Shown here piece by piece: positions 1-8,852 of a stretch of DNA of 64,000 bases. How positions within the stretch are numbered: position 1 is the stretch's first letter; each line of letters opens with the position of its first letter. The position numbers were made by a program, and so were the translations under genes. Origin of the DNA: Nocardioides mangrovi. GTDB lineage: Bacteria; Actinomycetota; Actinomycetes; Propionibacteriales; Nocardioidaceae. The notes beneath the pieces were generated by a model, which had not been told where the DNA came from, searched no databases, and saw only the letters and a program-made list of their open reading frames with translations. Where the stretch lies: contig NZ_JAIQZJ010000007.1 in NCBI RefSeq assembly GCF_020073815.1, forward strand, positions 62,001 to 126,000, written 5' to 3'.

Positions 1-774
1 GGCGGGTTCCAGGTCGCAGTTGGTGGTCAGTGCGCCGATGCCGGGGACGCAGACCTGGCCGCCGTGGGTGTGGCCGGCGAGCACCGCGTCGTACCCCCGG
101 GCGGCGAAGGCGTCGAGCACCCGGAGGTACGGCGCGTGCGCGACCCCGAGCCGCAGGTCGGCGTCCGGGTCCGCCGGTCCCGCGACCTCGTCGAGCCGGT
201 CGTAGCCCAGGTGCGGGTCGTCGACGCCCGCGAACGCCAGCCGCAGCCCGCGCACCTCGAGGCTTCCGCGGGTGTTGGTGAGGTCGAGCCAGCCGGAGCG
301 GCTCAGCTCGCGGGTGAGGTCGCGCCACGGCAGCTCCGGCACGTTCGTGTGGCGCTTGCCGGTGTCGGGCAGCAGGTAGCGGAACGGGTTGCGGAGGCTC
401 GGCTCGAAGTAGTCGTTGGACCCGAGCACGAAGACCCCGGGCACGTCGAGCAGGGCGCCGAGCGAGTCGAGGACCGCGGGGACGGCGTCGCGGTGGGCCA
501 GGTTGTCGCCGGTGTCGACGACCAGGTCGGGCTGGAGGTCGGCGAGGCTCGCCAGCCAGTCACGCTTGCGGCGCTGCCCCGGCGTCAGGTGGATGTCGCT
601 GAGGTGCAGCACCCGCAGGTCCGGGCTGCCGGGCGGCAGCACCGGCACGGTCGCCCGTCGCAGCGTGTAGGCCCGCGCCTCGGTCATCGCGTACGCCGTC
701 AGCCCGGCCCCCGCGACGGCTGCGGCAGCGGCGACGCCCAGCACGCTGCGGCGTACGACGGCGGGGGAGCTCAC
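1..774 (-). CDS. Metallophosphoesterase (3' end cut by window)
   Basis: Calcineurin-like phosphoesterase. The start is the GTG at 774; 258 codons are visible and the C-terminus lies outside the window. A hydrophobic Ala-rich segment near residues 10-27, after a VVRRSVLG stretch, looks like a membrane anchor, which would place the enzyme outside the membrane. Metal-binding motifs are in order: LSDIHL, DTGDN, GSNDY (the GNHD position) and AGHTHGGQ near the visible end. It is divergent from the GatB/YqeY gene. An orthologue (Rv3683) sits beside ponA2 in M. tuberculosis, so this starts the conserved block. The substrate cannot be told from sequence. Confidence 0.93.
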   Translation of the reverse strand, partial: MSSPAVVRRSVLGVAAAAAVAGAGLTAYAMTEARAYTLRRATVPVLPPGSPDLRVLHLSDIHLTPGQRRKRDWLASLADLQPDLVVDTGDNLAHRDAVPAVLDSLGALLDVPGVFVLGSNDYFEPSLRNPFRYLLPDTGKRHTNVPELPWRDLTRELSRSGWLDLTNTRGSLEVRGLRLAFAGVDDPHLGYDRLDEVAGPADPDADLRLGVAHAPYLRVLDAFAARGYDAVLAGHTHGGQVCVPGIGALTTNCDLEPA

Positions 775-800
775 TCGGCAAGGCTGCCACAATGGCGGAC

Positions 801-1262
801 ATGTCTGACCTCAAGGACCGTCTCCGCGCCGACCTCACCACCGCCATCAAGGCGCGCGACGAGGTGCGCTCCTCGACGCTGCGGATGGTGCTCTCCGCGA
901 TCACCAACGCCGAGGTCGCCGGCAAGCAGGCCCGCGAGCTCAGCGACGAGGACGTCGTGGGGGTGCTCTCCACGGAGGCCAAGAAGCGCCGCGAGGCCGC
1001 CACGGCGTTCGCCGACGCCGGCCGCACCGAGTCGGCCGCCAAGGAGACGGCCGAGGCCGCCGTCATCGCCGACTACCTCCCCGAGCAGCTCGACGCCGAC
1101 GCGATCGCCGGCATCGTCGCGGCCGCCATCGAGCAGACCGGCGCGGCCGCCGACGGCATGAAGGCGATGGGCCGGGTGATGGGCGTGGTCCAGCCCCAGG
1201 TCAAGGGCCGGGCCGACGGTGGTGCGGTCGCCGCGGAGGTACGCCGCCAGCTGGGCGCCTGA
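801..1262 (+). CDS. GatB/YqeY domain-containing protein
   Basis: A 153-aa cytoplasmic protein of the GatB/YqeY family, related to the C-terminal tRNA-binding tail of the amidotransferase subunit GatB. The family signature DEVRSSTLRMVLSAITNAE is near residues 21-39 and the GMKAMGRVMG motif is near the C-terminus, so the protein is full length. I chose the ATG at 801 because a CACAAT box lies 7 nt before it, suggesting a leaderless transcript; an in-frame ATG at 792 would lie upstream of that start. It is divergent from the phosphoesterase and convergent with the penicillin-binding protein. The exact function of free-standing YqeY proteins is unclear. Confidence 0.93.
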   Translation: MSDLKDRLRADLTTAIKARDEVRSSTLRMVLSAITNAEVAGKQARELSDEDVVGVLSTEAKKRREAATAFADAGRTESAAKETAEAAVIADYLPEQLDADAIAGIVAAAIEQTGAAADGMKAMGRVMGVVQPQVKGRADGGAVAAEVRRQLGA

Positions 1263-1274
1263 CCTCCCTGCGGG

Positions 1275-3680
1275 TCAGTGCCCGCGACCCCCGCCGTGGC
1301 CGTTGCCGTTGCCGTTGTTGCCCGGCCCGTTGTTGCCGCGTCCACCGCCGTTGTTGGTCGGCTTCGGCGGCGCGATGCCGTTGGACTCGTAGATCGTGAT
1401 CACCGACCCGGACGGCGCGGAGCCGGACGGTGAGGTGTAGGCGACGTACCCGGCGGGGGCCGTCGAGTTGACCGCGCCACCGCGGATCGGGTTGAAGCCC
1501 GCGCCCTTGAGCACGCTCATCGCCTCGGTGACGCTCATGCCGGAGACGGACGGCACCGTGGTGGTGACGCCCGAGACCTCGGTCGCGTCGGGGGCGACGA
1601 AGTCGGTGTCCGGGAAGGTGCCCTGGATCGCCTGCATCGCCTCGGCCCACATCGGACCCGCGAAGCCGGAGCCGGACACGGAGCTGTCGTAGATGTAGGT
1701 CCCGTGGATCGTCAGCCCGGCCAGCGGGATCGGCCGCTGGCCGTCCTTGCTCGCGCCGGCGATCATGGCCGCGGTCGCCATCGAGGTCGTGTAGCCGACG
1801 TACCAGACCGACTTGCCGTCCTGGGTGGTGCCGGTCTTCGCGGCCGACGGGACGTTGAGGCCGGTGTGGCCGATGTCGTAGCCGAAGCCGCCCGGCTCCT
1901 GGACGCCGCGCAGCACGTCGTTGACGGCGTCGGCCGTCGACTGCGGCAGCGCCTGCTGGCAGTCGTTGGAGTACTTCTTCAAGACGTTGCCCGAGGAGTC
2001 CTCGATCGAGGTGACCGGGTGGGCGTCGCAGTGCAGGCCGCGGGCGGCGAAGGTCGCGTAGGCCTCGGCCATCTCCAGCGGGCTGGCGTTGGCGATGCCG
2101 AGGGTGAAGGTCGGAACCCGCTCGGCACCGTTGCCCTGGGCGTCACCGGTCGGGTTGGTCAGCTCGACGCCGAGCTTCTTGGCGATCTGGAACGGCTTGC
2201 ACACGCCGGTGGCCCGCTCGAGCATCGCGTAGAAGGTGTTCACCGACTTCTGCGTGCCGTAGTAGAGGTCCATGTTCATGGTGCTCGTCGTGGTCGACGA
2301 CGAGACGTCCCAGACGCCTGCGAAGGACGGAGCCCCCGGACAGTTGGCGAACTCGTCCTGGTCGATGGTCATGCTCACGGGCGTGTTGAACGTGGTGGAG
2401 AGCGGGATGCCCTCGTTGACCGCGGCCGCCAGCACGAACGGCTTGAAGGTCGAGCCGGCCTGGAAGCCGGCGGAGTCGCCGTACTTCGTCGGCACGGCGT
2501 AGTTGAGGAAGGTCTCGCCCTGGGCCTCGCTGTTGCCCATGGGTCGCGACTGGGCCAGGGCGCGGACCTCGCCGGTGCCGGGCTGGACCATGGCCATCGC
2601 GCCGACCGCCTGGTCGCCCTTGCTGACGTGGTCGGTCACCGCCTTGTCGGCGGCCGCCTGGTCCTGGAGGTTCAGCGTGGTCCGGATCGTCAGGCCACCG
2701 GACTTGAGCAGCTGCTTGCGCTCGGCCACGGACTTGCCGAGCGACGGGTCCTGGAGGAGGTAGTTGTACGCGTAGTCGCAGAAGAAGGGGGCCCGCGAGT
2801 AGAGGCAGCCGTTCTTGGCCGGGATGACGTGCAGGCCGAGCTTCTGCTCCTTGGCGTGGGCGGCGCGCTCGCGGCTGATGACGTGGAGCTCGGCCATCCG
2901 GTCGAGGACGACGTCGCGGCGCTCGATCGCCCGGTCGGGGGAGTTGGTCGGGTCGTAGCCCGTCGGGTTCTTCACCAGGCCGGCGAGCGTGGCCGCCTGG
3001 CGCAGGCCCAAGTGGCTGGCGTTGACGCCGAAGTAGTGCTTGGCCGCCGACTGGATGCCGTAGGTGCCGTCGCCGAAGTAGGCGATGTTGAGGTAGCGCT
3101 CGAGGATCCAGTCCTTGGAGTGGTGCTGCTCGAAGGCGATCGCGTAGCGCAGCTCGCGCAGCTTGCGGGCGTAGGTGTCGTCGGTCGCGGCCTTCTTCTC
3201 CGCGCGGGTGTCCGCCTGCTGCACCAGCGTCAGCTTCACCATCTGCTGGGTGATCGACGAGCCGCCCTGGACCACGCCGTCGTTGGCCTGGTTGGTGATC
3301 AGTGCGCGCAGGGTGCCCTTGAGGTCGAGCGCGCCGTGCTCGTAGAAGCGGGAGTCCTCGATCGCGACGATCGCCTTGACCATGATCCGGGAGACCTGGT
3401 CCAGCGAGACGTTGACGCGGTTCTCGTCGTACAGCGTCGCGATGACGTTGCCGTCGCTGTCCAGGATGCGCGTCTTCTGCGGCAGCGGGTCGGTCTCGAG
3501 CTCGGCCGGGAGGTTGTCCATCGTCTTGGCGACGTTGCGGGCGCCGACGCCCGCGACGCCCGCGAACGGGATCACGAGGCCGGCCACGAGCACGCCCACG
3601 ACGCCCGCGACGGCGAGCATCACGAGCAGGTGGGAGGCGACGCGACCGGCGGTGGGGCGCTCGTCGCGCGGGACGGACAT
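1275..3680 (-). CDS. ponA2: Bifunctional penicillin-binding protein with PASTA domain (PonA2-like)
   Basis: An 801-aa class A penicillin-binding protein that polymerises and cross-links peptidoglycan outside the membrane. In order: a cytoplasmic tail, one membrane segment (about residues 16-40), a GT51 transglycosylase domain with EDSRFYEH and GGSSITQQMVK, and a transpeptidase domain with the nucleophile motif STFK, then SVN and KTGTT. One PASTA repeat follows (VPSVSGMSVTEAMSVLKGAGF), then a Gly/Asn-rich tail. The start was placed at the ATG at 3680 because it gives a normal short cytoplasmic tail; an upstream in-frame start at 3755 adds 25 unlikely residues. Position beside whiB4 and the phosphoesterase matches ponA2 of M. 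tuberculosis. Confidence 0.95.
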   Translation of the reverse strand: MSVPRDERPTAGRVASHLLVMLAVAGVVGVLVAGLVIPFAGVAGVGARNVAKTMDNLPAELETDPLPQKTRILDSDGNVIATLYDENRVNVSLDQVSRIMVKAIVAIEDSRFYEHGALDLKGTLRALITNQANDGVVQGGSSITQQMVKLTLVQQADTRAEKKAATDDTYARKLRELRYAIAFEQHHSKDWILERYLNIAYFGDGTYGIQSAAKHYFGVNASHLGLRQAATLAGLVKNPTGYDPTNSPDRAIERRDVVLDRMAELHVISRERAAHAKEQKLGLHVIPAKNGCLYSRAPFFCDYAYNYLLQDPSLGKSVAERKQLLKSGGLTIRTTLNLQDQAAADKAVTDHVSKGDQAVGAMAMVQPGTGEVRALAQSRPMGNSEAQGETFLNYAVPTKYGDSAGFQAGSTFKPFVLAAAVNEGIPLSTTFNTPVSMTIDQDEFANCPGAPSFAGVWDVSSSTTTSTMNMDLYYGTQKSVNTFYAMLERATGVCKPFQIAKKLGVELTNPTGDAQGNGAERVPTFTLGIANASPLEMAEAYATFAARGLHCDAHPVTSIEDSSGNVLKKYSNDCQQALPQSTADAVNDVLRGVQEPGGFGYDIGHTGLNVPSAAKTGTTQDGKSVWYVGYTTSMATAAMIAGASKDGQRPIPLAGLTIHGTYIYDSSVSGSGFAGPMWAEAMQAIQGTFPDTDFVAPDATEVSGVTTTVPSVSGMSVTEAMSVLKGAGFNPIRGGAVNSTAPAGYVAYTSPSGSAPSGSVITIYESNGIAPPKPTNNGGGRGNNGPGNNGNGNGHGGGRGH

Positions 3681-3784
3681 GCGGAGGAGTTTACGGGACC
3701 TGACCTGAGCCGGCCGATTCAGCGACACCACCCCCCGGGTGGCGTCCGGAACCACCCCCAGGGTCAGGCGTGGCCCGGAGGGAC

Positions 3785-3800
3785 TAGTCCGAATGGACTA
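3785..3800. promoter_or_regulatory. Inverted-repeat operator TAGTCC-N4-GGACTA
   Basis: A perfect 6+6 inverted repeat, TAGTCCGAATGGACTA, in the gap between the divergent ponA2-like and whiB4-like genes. The same 16-bp design recurs at 11968-11983, and a relative (GGTCC-N4-GGACC) at 11936-11949. It is probably a binding site for a dimeric regulator. The protein is not known from this window. Confidence 0.55.
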
Positions 3801-3923
3801 TGAGATTTGGACCCATGGGGTCTGTTTCTGAGGTGACAGGCTCCTTAACTTCTTTACCGAGGGGAACTATCCCGGGTAGACGTCATGGGGACGCCGCCTA
3901 TCTCGGAGTGATGTGGGGACATC

Positions 3924-4217
3924 ATGTGGGTTGAAGATTGGGCAAGCGCTGCCGCGTGTCGGCAGGCGCAGCCGGACCAGCTGTTCGTGCGTGGGGCCGA
4001 GCAGAACAAGGCCAAGCAGCTCTGCACCGGGTGCCCGGTGCGCACCGAGTGCCTCGCGGAGGCGCTCGACAACCAGATCGAGTGGGGTGTCTGGGGCGGC
4101 ATGACCGAGCGGGAGCGCCGTGCGCTGCTCCGCCGCCGGCCGAACGCCTCGTGGCGCTCCGTGCTCGAGGCCGCCCGTGAGCAGGGCACGCCGCTGACCG
4201 TCAAGGTCTCGGTGTAG
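3924..4217 (+). CDS. whiB4: WhiB-family iron-sulfur transcriptional regulator (WhiB4-like)
   Basis: A 97-aa WhiB-like protein. The four cysteines expected to hold a [4Fe-4S] cluster are C12, C34, C37 and C43, with the C-x2-C-x5-C spacing of the family. The turn motif WGVWGG follows at residues 54-59, and a basic ERERRALLRRRP stretch serves as the DNA-binding tail. The start ATG is preceded by TGGGGA. It sits between ponA2 and the ArsA-like pair as whiB4 does in M. tuberculosis, so a redox-sensing role is likely by orthology. Its 3' end overlaps the convergent ATPase gene by 17 bp. An inverted-repeat operator (3785-3800) lies upstream. Confidence 0.93.
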   Translation: MWVEDWASAAACRQAQPDQLFVRGAEQNKAKQLCTGCPVRTECLAEALDNQIEWGVWGGMTERERRALLRRRPNASWRSVLEAAREQGTPLTVKVSV

Positions 4218-5406
4218 CGAGCAGCTCCCCGACCCGCCGCAGCCCGGCGAGGTCGTGGACGTCGCCGGCGAGCGCCGGGACGACGGCTGTCGGCACCTGC
4301 GGGTGCGCGGCCGCGAAGCGCTCCCGGAGCCGGGCCTCGCGCTCGACCATGCGGGCCTGGTCTGCGTGCAGGCGCAGCAGCCCGGCGGTCAGCGACGCCG
4401 TCGGCGACTCGTCGGCGCGCTGCCGGAGCCGGGTCGAGGCGGCCATCGCCTCGTCCGCCGAGAGGTGGCCGCGCGGCTCGGGGCTGGCCCGGTTGACGAT
4501 CAGCCCGGCCAGCGGCATCGACTCCTCGCCGAGGCGCTCGACGAAGTACGCCGCCTCGCGCAGCGCGTCCGGCTCGGGCGCGGCGACGACGAGGAACGCC
4601 GTCCCGTCGGCCTGGAGCAGCTCGAACGTCTTCTGCGCGCGCTGGCGGAAGCCGCCGAAGAGCGTGTCGAACGCCGCGACGAAGGTCTGCATGTCGCGCA
4701 GCACCTGCGCGCCGATGATCTTGTTGAGCGCGCCGGTGATGATCCCGAAGCCGGCGCTCATCAGCTTGGCCGGTCCCTTCGCCGGGGCGAGCAGCAGCCG
4801 GATGAACCGGCCGTCGAGGAAGCTCGACAGCCGCTCCGGCGCGTCGAGGAAGTCGAGCGCCGAGCGCGACGGCGGGGTGTCGACCACGATCAGGTCGTAG
4901 GTGCCGTCGGCCTGCGCGGCGGCGTGGATCTGCCCGAGCTTCTCCATCGCCATGTACTCCTGCGTGCCCGCGAACGAGCTCGACAGCGCGACGTAGAAGG
5001 GGTTGTCCAGGATCTGCTTCGCCTTCTCCGAGGTGGCCTGGCTCTCCACCACCTCGTCGAAGGTGCGCTTCATGTCGAGCATCATCGCGTCGAGGCTGCC
5101 GCCCTTGCGGTTGCCCTTCGCGTTGGTGCGCAGGCCGGTGACCGGCCGCGGGGTGTTGTCCAGCTGCTCGATGCCCATCGACTGCGCGAGCCGCTTGGCC
5201 GGGTCGATGGTGAGCACCACGACCCGGCGGCCGCGCTCGGCCGCCCGCAGCGCGAGGGCCGCGGAGGTCGTGGTCTTGCCGACGCCGCCCGACCCGCAGC
5301 AGACGATGATGCCGGTGCCGCGGTCGTCGAGCAGCGCGTCGACGTCGATCGCCGGCGCGGTGCCGTTGGTCGTCGCCAGTGGGCCGACCCGGGTACGGCT
5401 CTTCAT
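4201..5406 (-). CDS. ArsA-like anion-transporting ATPase (second of pair)
   Basis: A 401-aa P-loop ATPase of the ArsA/GET3 type. The deviant Walker A motif is GSGGVGKTTTSAALALRAA (about residues 38-56). A switch-like VVDTPPSRSALDFLDAP follows in the middle. This is the orthologue of M. tuberculosis Rv3680, which pairs with Rv3679; the neighbouring gene 5474-6490 is the partner. The gene order suggests co-transcription, but a 67-bp repeat element separates the two, starting right after the partner's stop and ending right at this gene's ATG (5406). No arsenic genes are nearby, so arsenite transport is not implied. The 3' end overlaps whiB4. Confidence 0.92.
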   Translation of the reverse strand: MKSRTRVGPLATTNGTAPAIDVDALLDDRGTGIIVCCGSGGVGKTTTSAALALRAAERGRRVVVLTIDPAKRLAQSMGIEQLDNTPRPVTGLRTNAKGNRKGGSLDAMMLDMKRTFDEVVESQATSEKAKQILDNPFYVALSSSFAGTQEYMAMEKLGQIHAAAQADGTYDLIVVDTPPSRSALDFLDAPERLSSFLDGRFIRLLLAPAKGPAKLMSAGFGIITGALNKIIGAQVLRDMQTFVAAFDTLFGGFRQRAQKTFELLQADGTAFLVVAAPEPDALREAAYFVERLGEESMPLAGLIVNRASPEPRGHLSADEAMAASTRLRQRADESPTASLTAGLLRLHADQARMVEREARLRERFAAAHPQVPTAVVPALAGDVHDLAGLRRVGELLATPRP

Positions 5407-5473
5407 CCGGGGTCCCCGCGGAAGTGCGGACTGGAGGAGCGCAGCGGGGGAAGGCCGCAGTTCTGTGGGGTGG
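5407..5473 (-). repeat. 67-bp ATGA-flanked structured intergenic element, copy 1
   Basis: It fills the whole gap between two co-oriented ATPase genes. It begins just after ATGA (holding the upstream TGA stop, 5474-5477) and ends just before ATGA (holding the downstream ATG start, 5403-5406). Read on the minus strand, it has CACCCCAC near the 5' end, one arm of a stem (TGCGGCCT), an invariant pyrimidine loop with CCCCCGCT, the second arm (AGTCCGCA) and the end block CGCGGGGACCCCGG. Copy 3 is the same length and matches at 57 of 67 positions. The 3' GGGGA lies 6 nt before the ATG, so the element supplies a Shine-Dalgarno-like sequence. Confidence 0.8.
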
Positions 5474-6490
5474 TCATGCCAGGCCCTGGGTCTTGAGGAA
5501 GCCGGCGAGCTCGTAGAGGCCGCCGAGGTCGACGCCGCCGGCCAGCCGGGGGAGCTCGTACGTCGGGCGCCCGAGCCCGCCGACCACGGCGTGCTGGGCG
5601 TCCTCCAGGGCGCGCCGCTCGGCGTGGTCGTGCGCCTCGGCGACCAGCCCGTCGACCAGCCCGTCGCCGGTGTCGACGCCGGCCTCCTTGAGGTCGCGCG
5701 CGATGCCGGCTGCGTCGAGGTGGCCGGCGCGCGCGGCGTCGAGGTCCGCCGCCGAGATGTCGCGCGGGCGGACCTGGTTGACGATCACCGCCCCGACCGG
5801 GAGCCGCGCGGCCTGCAGGTCGGCGATCCCGTCGGCGGTCTCCTGGACCGGCATCTCCTCGAGCACGGTCACCAGGTGCACGGCGGTCCGGGGCGAGCGG
5901 AAGAGCGTCATCATCGTGTCGGACTGGCTCTTGATGGGGCCGACCTTGGCCAGCCCCGCCAGCTCGCCGCTGACGTTGAGGAACTGCGTGATCCGCCCGG
6001 TCGGCGGGGCGTCGAGCACGACCGCGTCGTAGCGGGTGGCGCCCTTGTTGCGGCTGTTGCGCTGGACCGCCTCGAAGACCTTGCCGGTCAGCAGCACGTC
6101 ACGGACGCCGGGGGCGATCGTGGTCGCGAACTCGACCACGCCGAAGCGGTCGAGCGCCTTCCCGGCCCGGCCGAGCTTGTAGTACATCGCGAGGTACTCC
6201 AGCAGCGCGGACTCCGCGTCGATGTGGAGCGCGTGCACGACGCCAGGGGACCGGTCGCCGACCCGCAGGCCGGTGGCGATGCGGCGCTCGGCGTACGGGA
6301 GCGGGTCGACGTCGAACATCCGGGCGATGCCCTGGCGACCCTCGACCTCGCACAGCAGCACCTGCTTGCCCTGCGAGGCCAGCCCGAGCGCGAGCGCCGC
6401 GGCGACGGTCGACTTGCCGGTGCCGCCCTTGCCGGTGACGACGTGGAGGCGCACCCGCGACCAGTCGGCGTCCACCGGCTGCTGCGTCAT
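5474..6490 (-). CDS. ArsA-like ATPase (first of pair)
   Basis: A 338-aa P-loop ATPase, orthologue of M. tuberculosis Rv3679 by family and position. The N-terminal Walker A motif is VTGKGGTGKSTVAAALALGL, and VVLDAPPTGRITQFL is the switch region. It is first in the transcript order of the ATPase pair. The C-terminus ends GCA TGA, and that ATGA is the left border of the repeat element before the second ATPase. In mycobacteria the pair forms a complex; a similar heterodimer is likely here. I see no metal-binding cysteine set typical of true arsenite pumps. Confidence 0.92.
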   Translation of the reverse strand: MTQQPVDADWSRVRLHVVTGKGGTGKSTVAAALALGLASQGKQVLLCEVEGRQGIARMFDVDPLPYAERRIATGLRVGDRSPGVVHALHIDAESALLEYLAMYYKLGRAGKALDRFGVVEFATTIAPGVRDVLLTGKVFEAVQRNSRNKGATRYDAVVLDAPPTGRITQFLNVSGELAGLAKVGPIKSQSDTMMTLFRSPRTAVHLVTVLEEMPVQETADGIADLQAARLPVGAVIVNQVRPRDISAADLDAARAGHLDAAGIARDLKEAGVDTGDGLVDGLVAEAHDHAERRALEDAQHAVVGGLGRPTYELPRLAGGVDLGGLYELAGFLKTQGLA

Positions 6491-6518
6491 GCCGGACAGC
6501 GTAGGCGGGGCGACGCGG

Positions 6519-7271
6519 TCAGCGCAGTGACGTCGACAACCCGTGGGCCGCCCGGAGCAGCAGCGCGCCCAGCTCGGGACGCCGGTCCGCGCCGAACCGC
6601 TGCTCGACCCCGGTCAGGCTGAGCGCCCACTGCGGCCGGCCCGCGGCGTCGAAGACCGCGGCACCCATGCCCCAGCTGCCCTCCACGAGCAGGCCGGGGT
6701 TGACGGCGTACCCGAGGTCGCGGGTCCCGGCGATCCGTGCACGCACCCGGTCGGGCGCGTGCTCCGGGCCGTACGCCGCCGCGAGGTCCGCGCGGCCGAG
6801 GTGGGCGTCGACCTCGGCGTCGGTCAGGTAGGCGAGCACCGCCATCCCGGCCGACGCGACGCCGAGCGGGAAGCGGATGCCCTCGTGGAGCACGTGGGAG
6901 CGGATCGGGAAGCTGCCGTCCTCGCGGAGCAGGCACACGGTCTCGTCGCCGCGCCGGGCGGAGAAGAAGGCGCTCTCGCCCGTGGCCAGCGCGAGCTGGC
7001 GGACGAACGGCTGGGCGACCTCCGTGACGTCGTACCGGCTCGTGGCGGCGGCGCCGAGGAGGTAGAGCTCGGGCCCGAGCAGCCAGCGGCCGTCGGGGCC
7101 GCGGTCGACCAGGCCCTCGCCGAGCAGCGAGGTCAGCAGCCGGTGGACGGTCGGGCGGGCCAGGCCCGCGGCGCGGGCGACCGACGACGTGGTCGCACCG
7201 GCGGGCTCCTGCGCCGACACCGCCCGCAGCACGGCGCCGACCCGGCCGACCACGTCCGTTGGGGTGTCCAT
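6519..7271 (-). CDS. IclR-family transcriptional regulator
   Basis: A 250-aa regulator with an N-terminal winged helix (about residues 8-70, recognition region ARPTVHRLLTSLLGEG) and a C-terminal effector-binding IclR domain ending near residue 245. A TAGCGT box (7279-7284, minus strand) is 7 nt before the ATG, so the mRNA is probably leaderless. It is divergent from the CoA-transferase genes, and IclR regulators commonly control the adjacent divergent catabolic operon (PcaR-type arrangement). Control of scoAB is therefore the natural inference. The effector is unknown. Confidence 0.92.
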   Translation of the reverse strand: MDTPTDVVGRVGAVLRAVSAQEPAGATTSSVARAAGLARPTVHRLLTSLLGEGLVDRGPDGRWLLGPELYLLGAAATSRYDVTEVAQPFVRQLALATGESAFFSARRGDETVCLLREDGSFPIRSHVLHEGIRFPLGVASAGMAVLAYLTDAEVDAHLGRADLAAAYGPEHAPDRVRARIAGTRDLGYAVNPGLLVEGSWGMGAAVFDAAGRPQWALSLTGVEQRFGADRRPELGALLLRAAHGLSTSLR

Positions 7272-7338
7272 TCAGCGAACGCTAGTGCACGGCTCCGTCC
7301 ACTCGGTGACTGATTCCCGTCTGCTGGATGGTCGGGCG

Positions 7339-7367
7339 TTGACCGGGCCGACCGGGCGGTCTTGGAT
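7339..7367 (+). promoter_or_regulatory. Promoter of the CoA-transferase operon
   Basis: A -35 box TTGACC (7339-7344) and a -10 box TTGGAT (7362-7367) are separated by exactly 17 bp. The -10 box ends 7 nt before the ATG at 7375, so the transcript is probably leaderless. GC-rich repeats in the spacer (GGCCGACCGGGCGG) may contact the divergent IclR regulator. Confidence 0.6.
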
Positions 7368-7374
7368 CGACGGC

Positions 7375-8163
7375 ATGGACAAGGTGGTGGCGTCGGCCGC
7401 GGAGGCCGTCGCGGACATTCCGGACGGCGCGACGCTGTCGGTCGGCGGCTTCGGGTTGTGCGGGATCCCGTCGGTGCTGATCGAGGCGTTGCTGGAGGCG
7501 GGCACGACCGACCTCGAGGCGGTCTCCAACAACTGCGGCGTCGACGACTGGGGCCTGGGGCTGCTTTTGGCGCAGAAGCGGATCCGGCGGATGGTCTCGT
7601 CGTATGTCGGGGAGAACAAGGAGTTCGCCCGTCAGTACCTCGCCGGTGAGCTCGAGGTCGAGCTCACGCCGCAGGGCACGCTCGCCGAGCGGATGCGGGC
7701 CGGGGGCACCGGGATCGCGGCGTTCTTCACCCCGACCGGCGTCGGCACCCAGGTCGCCGAGGGCGGCCTGCCGTGGCGGTACGACGGGGTGGGCAACGGG
7801 CCGGAGAACGTGGTCGTGTCGTCGCCGGCCAAGCAGACCCAGGTCTTCGAGACCGCGGAGGGCCCGAAGGAGTTCGTGCTCGAGCACGCGATCGTCTCGG
7901 ACTTCGGGCTGGTGCGGGCCTGGAAGGGTGACCGGCACGGCAACCTCGTCTACCGCCAGTCGGCCGGCAACTTCAACAACGTGGCGGCGATGTGCGGCCG
8001 GGTCACGGTCGCCGAGGTCGAGGAGCTGGTCGAGCCCGGCGAGCTCGACCCGATGCAGATCCACACGCCCGGGGTCTTCGTGCAGCGCGTGGTCGCGCTG
8101 ACCGCCGAGCAGGCCGCCGACAAGCGGATCGAGAAGCGGACCGTCCGGGAGGTGTCGGCGTGA
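7375..8163 (+). CDS. scoA: 3-oxoacid CoA-transferase, subunit A
   Basis: A 262-aa alpha subunit of a family I CoA-transferase that moves CoA from succinyl-CoA to a 3-oxoacid (acetoacetate or 3-oxoadipate). The glycine-rich [19 protein letters not shown] near residues 17-35 and [16 protein letters not shown] mid-protein are family signatures. Start ATG 7375 is set by the 17-bp-spaced promoter and the [12 protein letters not shown] family start. It overlaps subunit B by 4 bp (GTGA), which implies coupled translation. No other aromatic-degradation gene is in the window, so the ketone-body and beta-ketoadipate roles cannot be separated. Confidence 0.93.
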   Translation: MDKVVASAAEAVADIPDGATLSVGGFGLCGIPSVLIEALLEAGTTDLEAVSNNCGVDDWGLGLLLAQKRIRRMVSSYVGENKEFARQYLAGELEVELTPQGTLAERMRAGGTGIAAFFTPTGVGTQVAEGGLPWRYDGVGNGPENVVVSSPAKQTQVFETAEGPKEFVLEHAIVSDFGLVRAWKGDRHGNLVYRQSAGNFNNVAAMCGRVTVAEVEELVEPGELDPMQIHTPGVFVQRVVALTAEQAADKRIEKRTVREVSA

Positions 8164-8804
8164 GCTGGACGCGTGAGGAGATGGCCGCCCGGGCGGCCTC
8201 GGAGCTGTCGGACGGTTCCTACGTCAACCTGGGGATCGGGCTGCCGACGCTGGTGCCGAACTACGTGCCCGACGGGGTCGAGCTGGTGCTGCAGAGCGAG
8301 AACGGCGTGCTCGGCACCGGCGCCTACCCGACCGAGGACGAGGTCGACGCCGACCTGATCAACGCCGGCAAGGAGACCGTCACCCTTCGGCCCGGCGCGA
8401 GCATCTTCGACTCGGCGACGTCGTTCGGGATGATCCGCGGCGGCAAGATCGACGCCGCGATCCTGGGTGCGATGCAGGTCTCGAGGGCCGGTGACATCGC
8501 CAACTGGATGATCCCCGGGAAGATGGTCAAGGGGATGGGCGGCGCGATGGACCTCGTCAACGGCGCCAAGCGGGTGATCGTGCTGATGGAGCACGTCGCC
8601 AAGGACGGCACCTACAAGATCGTCGAGGAGTGCTCGCTGCCCTACACCGGCCGCGGCTGCGTGCAGCGGATCATCACCGACCTCTGCGTCCTCGACGTGG
8701 CCCCCGCATCCGAAGGGGGAGGGCTCCGCCTGGTCGAGCTCGCCCCGGGCGTCACCGAGGACGAGGTCCGCGAGAAGACCGAGCCGGAGATCATCACCTC
8801 CTGA
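8160..8804 (+). CDS. scoB: 3-oxoacid CoA-transferase, subunit B
   Basis: A 214-aa beta subunit. The catalytic glutamate lies in [10 protein letters not shown], near residue 46. [20 protein letters not shown] and [21 protein letters not shown] are strongly conserved in the family. The GTG start at 8160 overlaps the TGA of subunit A. Length and motifs are complete, and it should form a heterotetramer with subunit A. The final residues ([11 protein letters not shown]) match the typical family end. Confidence 0.94.
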   Translation: MSWTREEMAARAASELSDGSYVNLGIGLPTLVPNYVPDGVELVLQSENGVLGTGAYPTEDEVDADLINAGKETVTLRPGASIFDSATSFGMIRGGKIDAAILGAMQVSRAGDIANWMIPGKMVKGMGGAMDLVNGAKRVIVLMEHVAKDGTYKIVEECSLPYTGRGCVQRIITDLCVLDVAPASEGGGLRLVELAPGVTEDEVREKTEPEIITS

Positions 8805-8852
8805 ACGCCGGGCCGATGTCACGTCCCGGGCCTGCTGTCTCGTCAGTCAGGC

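Noticed and set aside
1704-3803. Long open frames opposite the penicillin-binding protein and many similar ones
   Set aside because: They are GC-rich mirror frames with Arg/Ala/Pro-rich, motif-free translations; the strand with family motifs is the real gene in every case.
4201-6490. The two ArsA-like genes as an arsenic-resistance operon
   Set aside because: No arsR, arsB or arsC is adjacent and the order matches the mycobacterial Rv3679-Rv3680 pair, which is not an arsenic pump.
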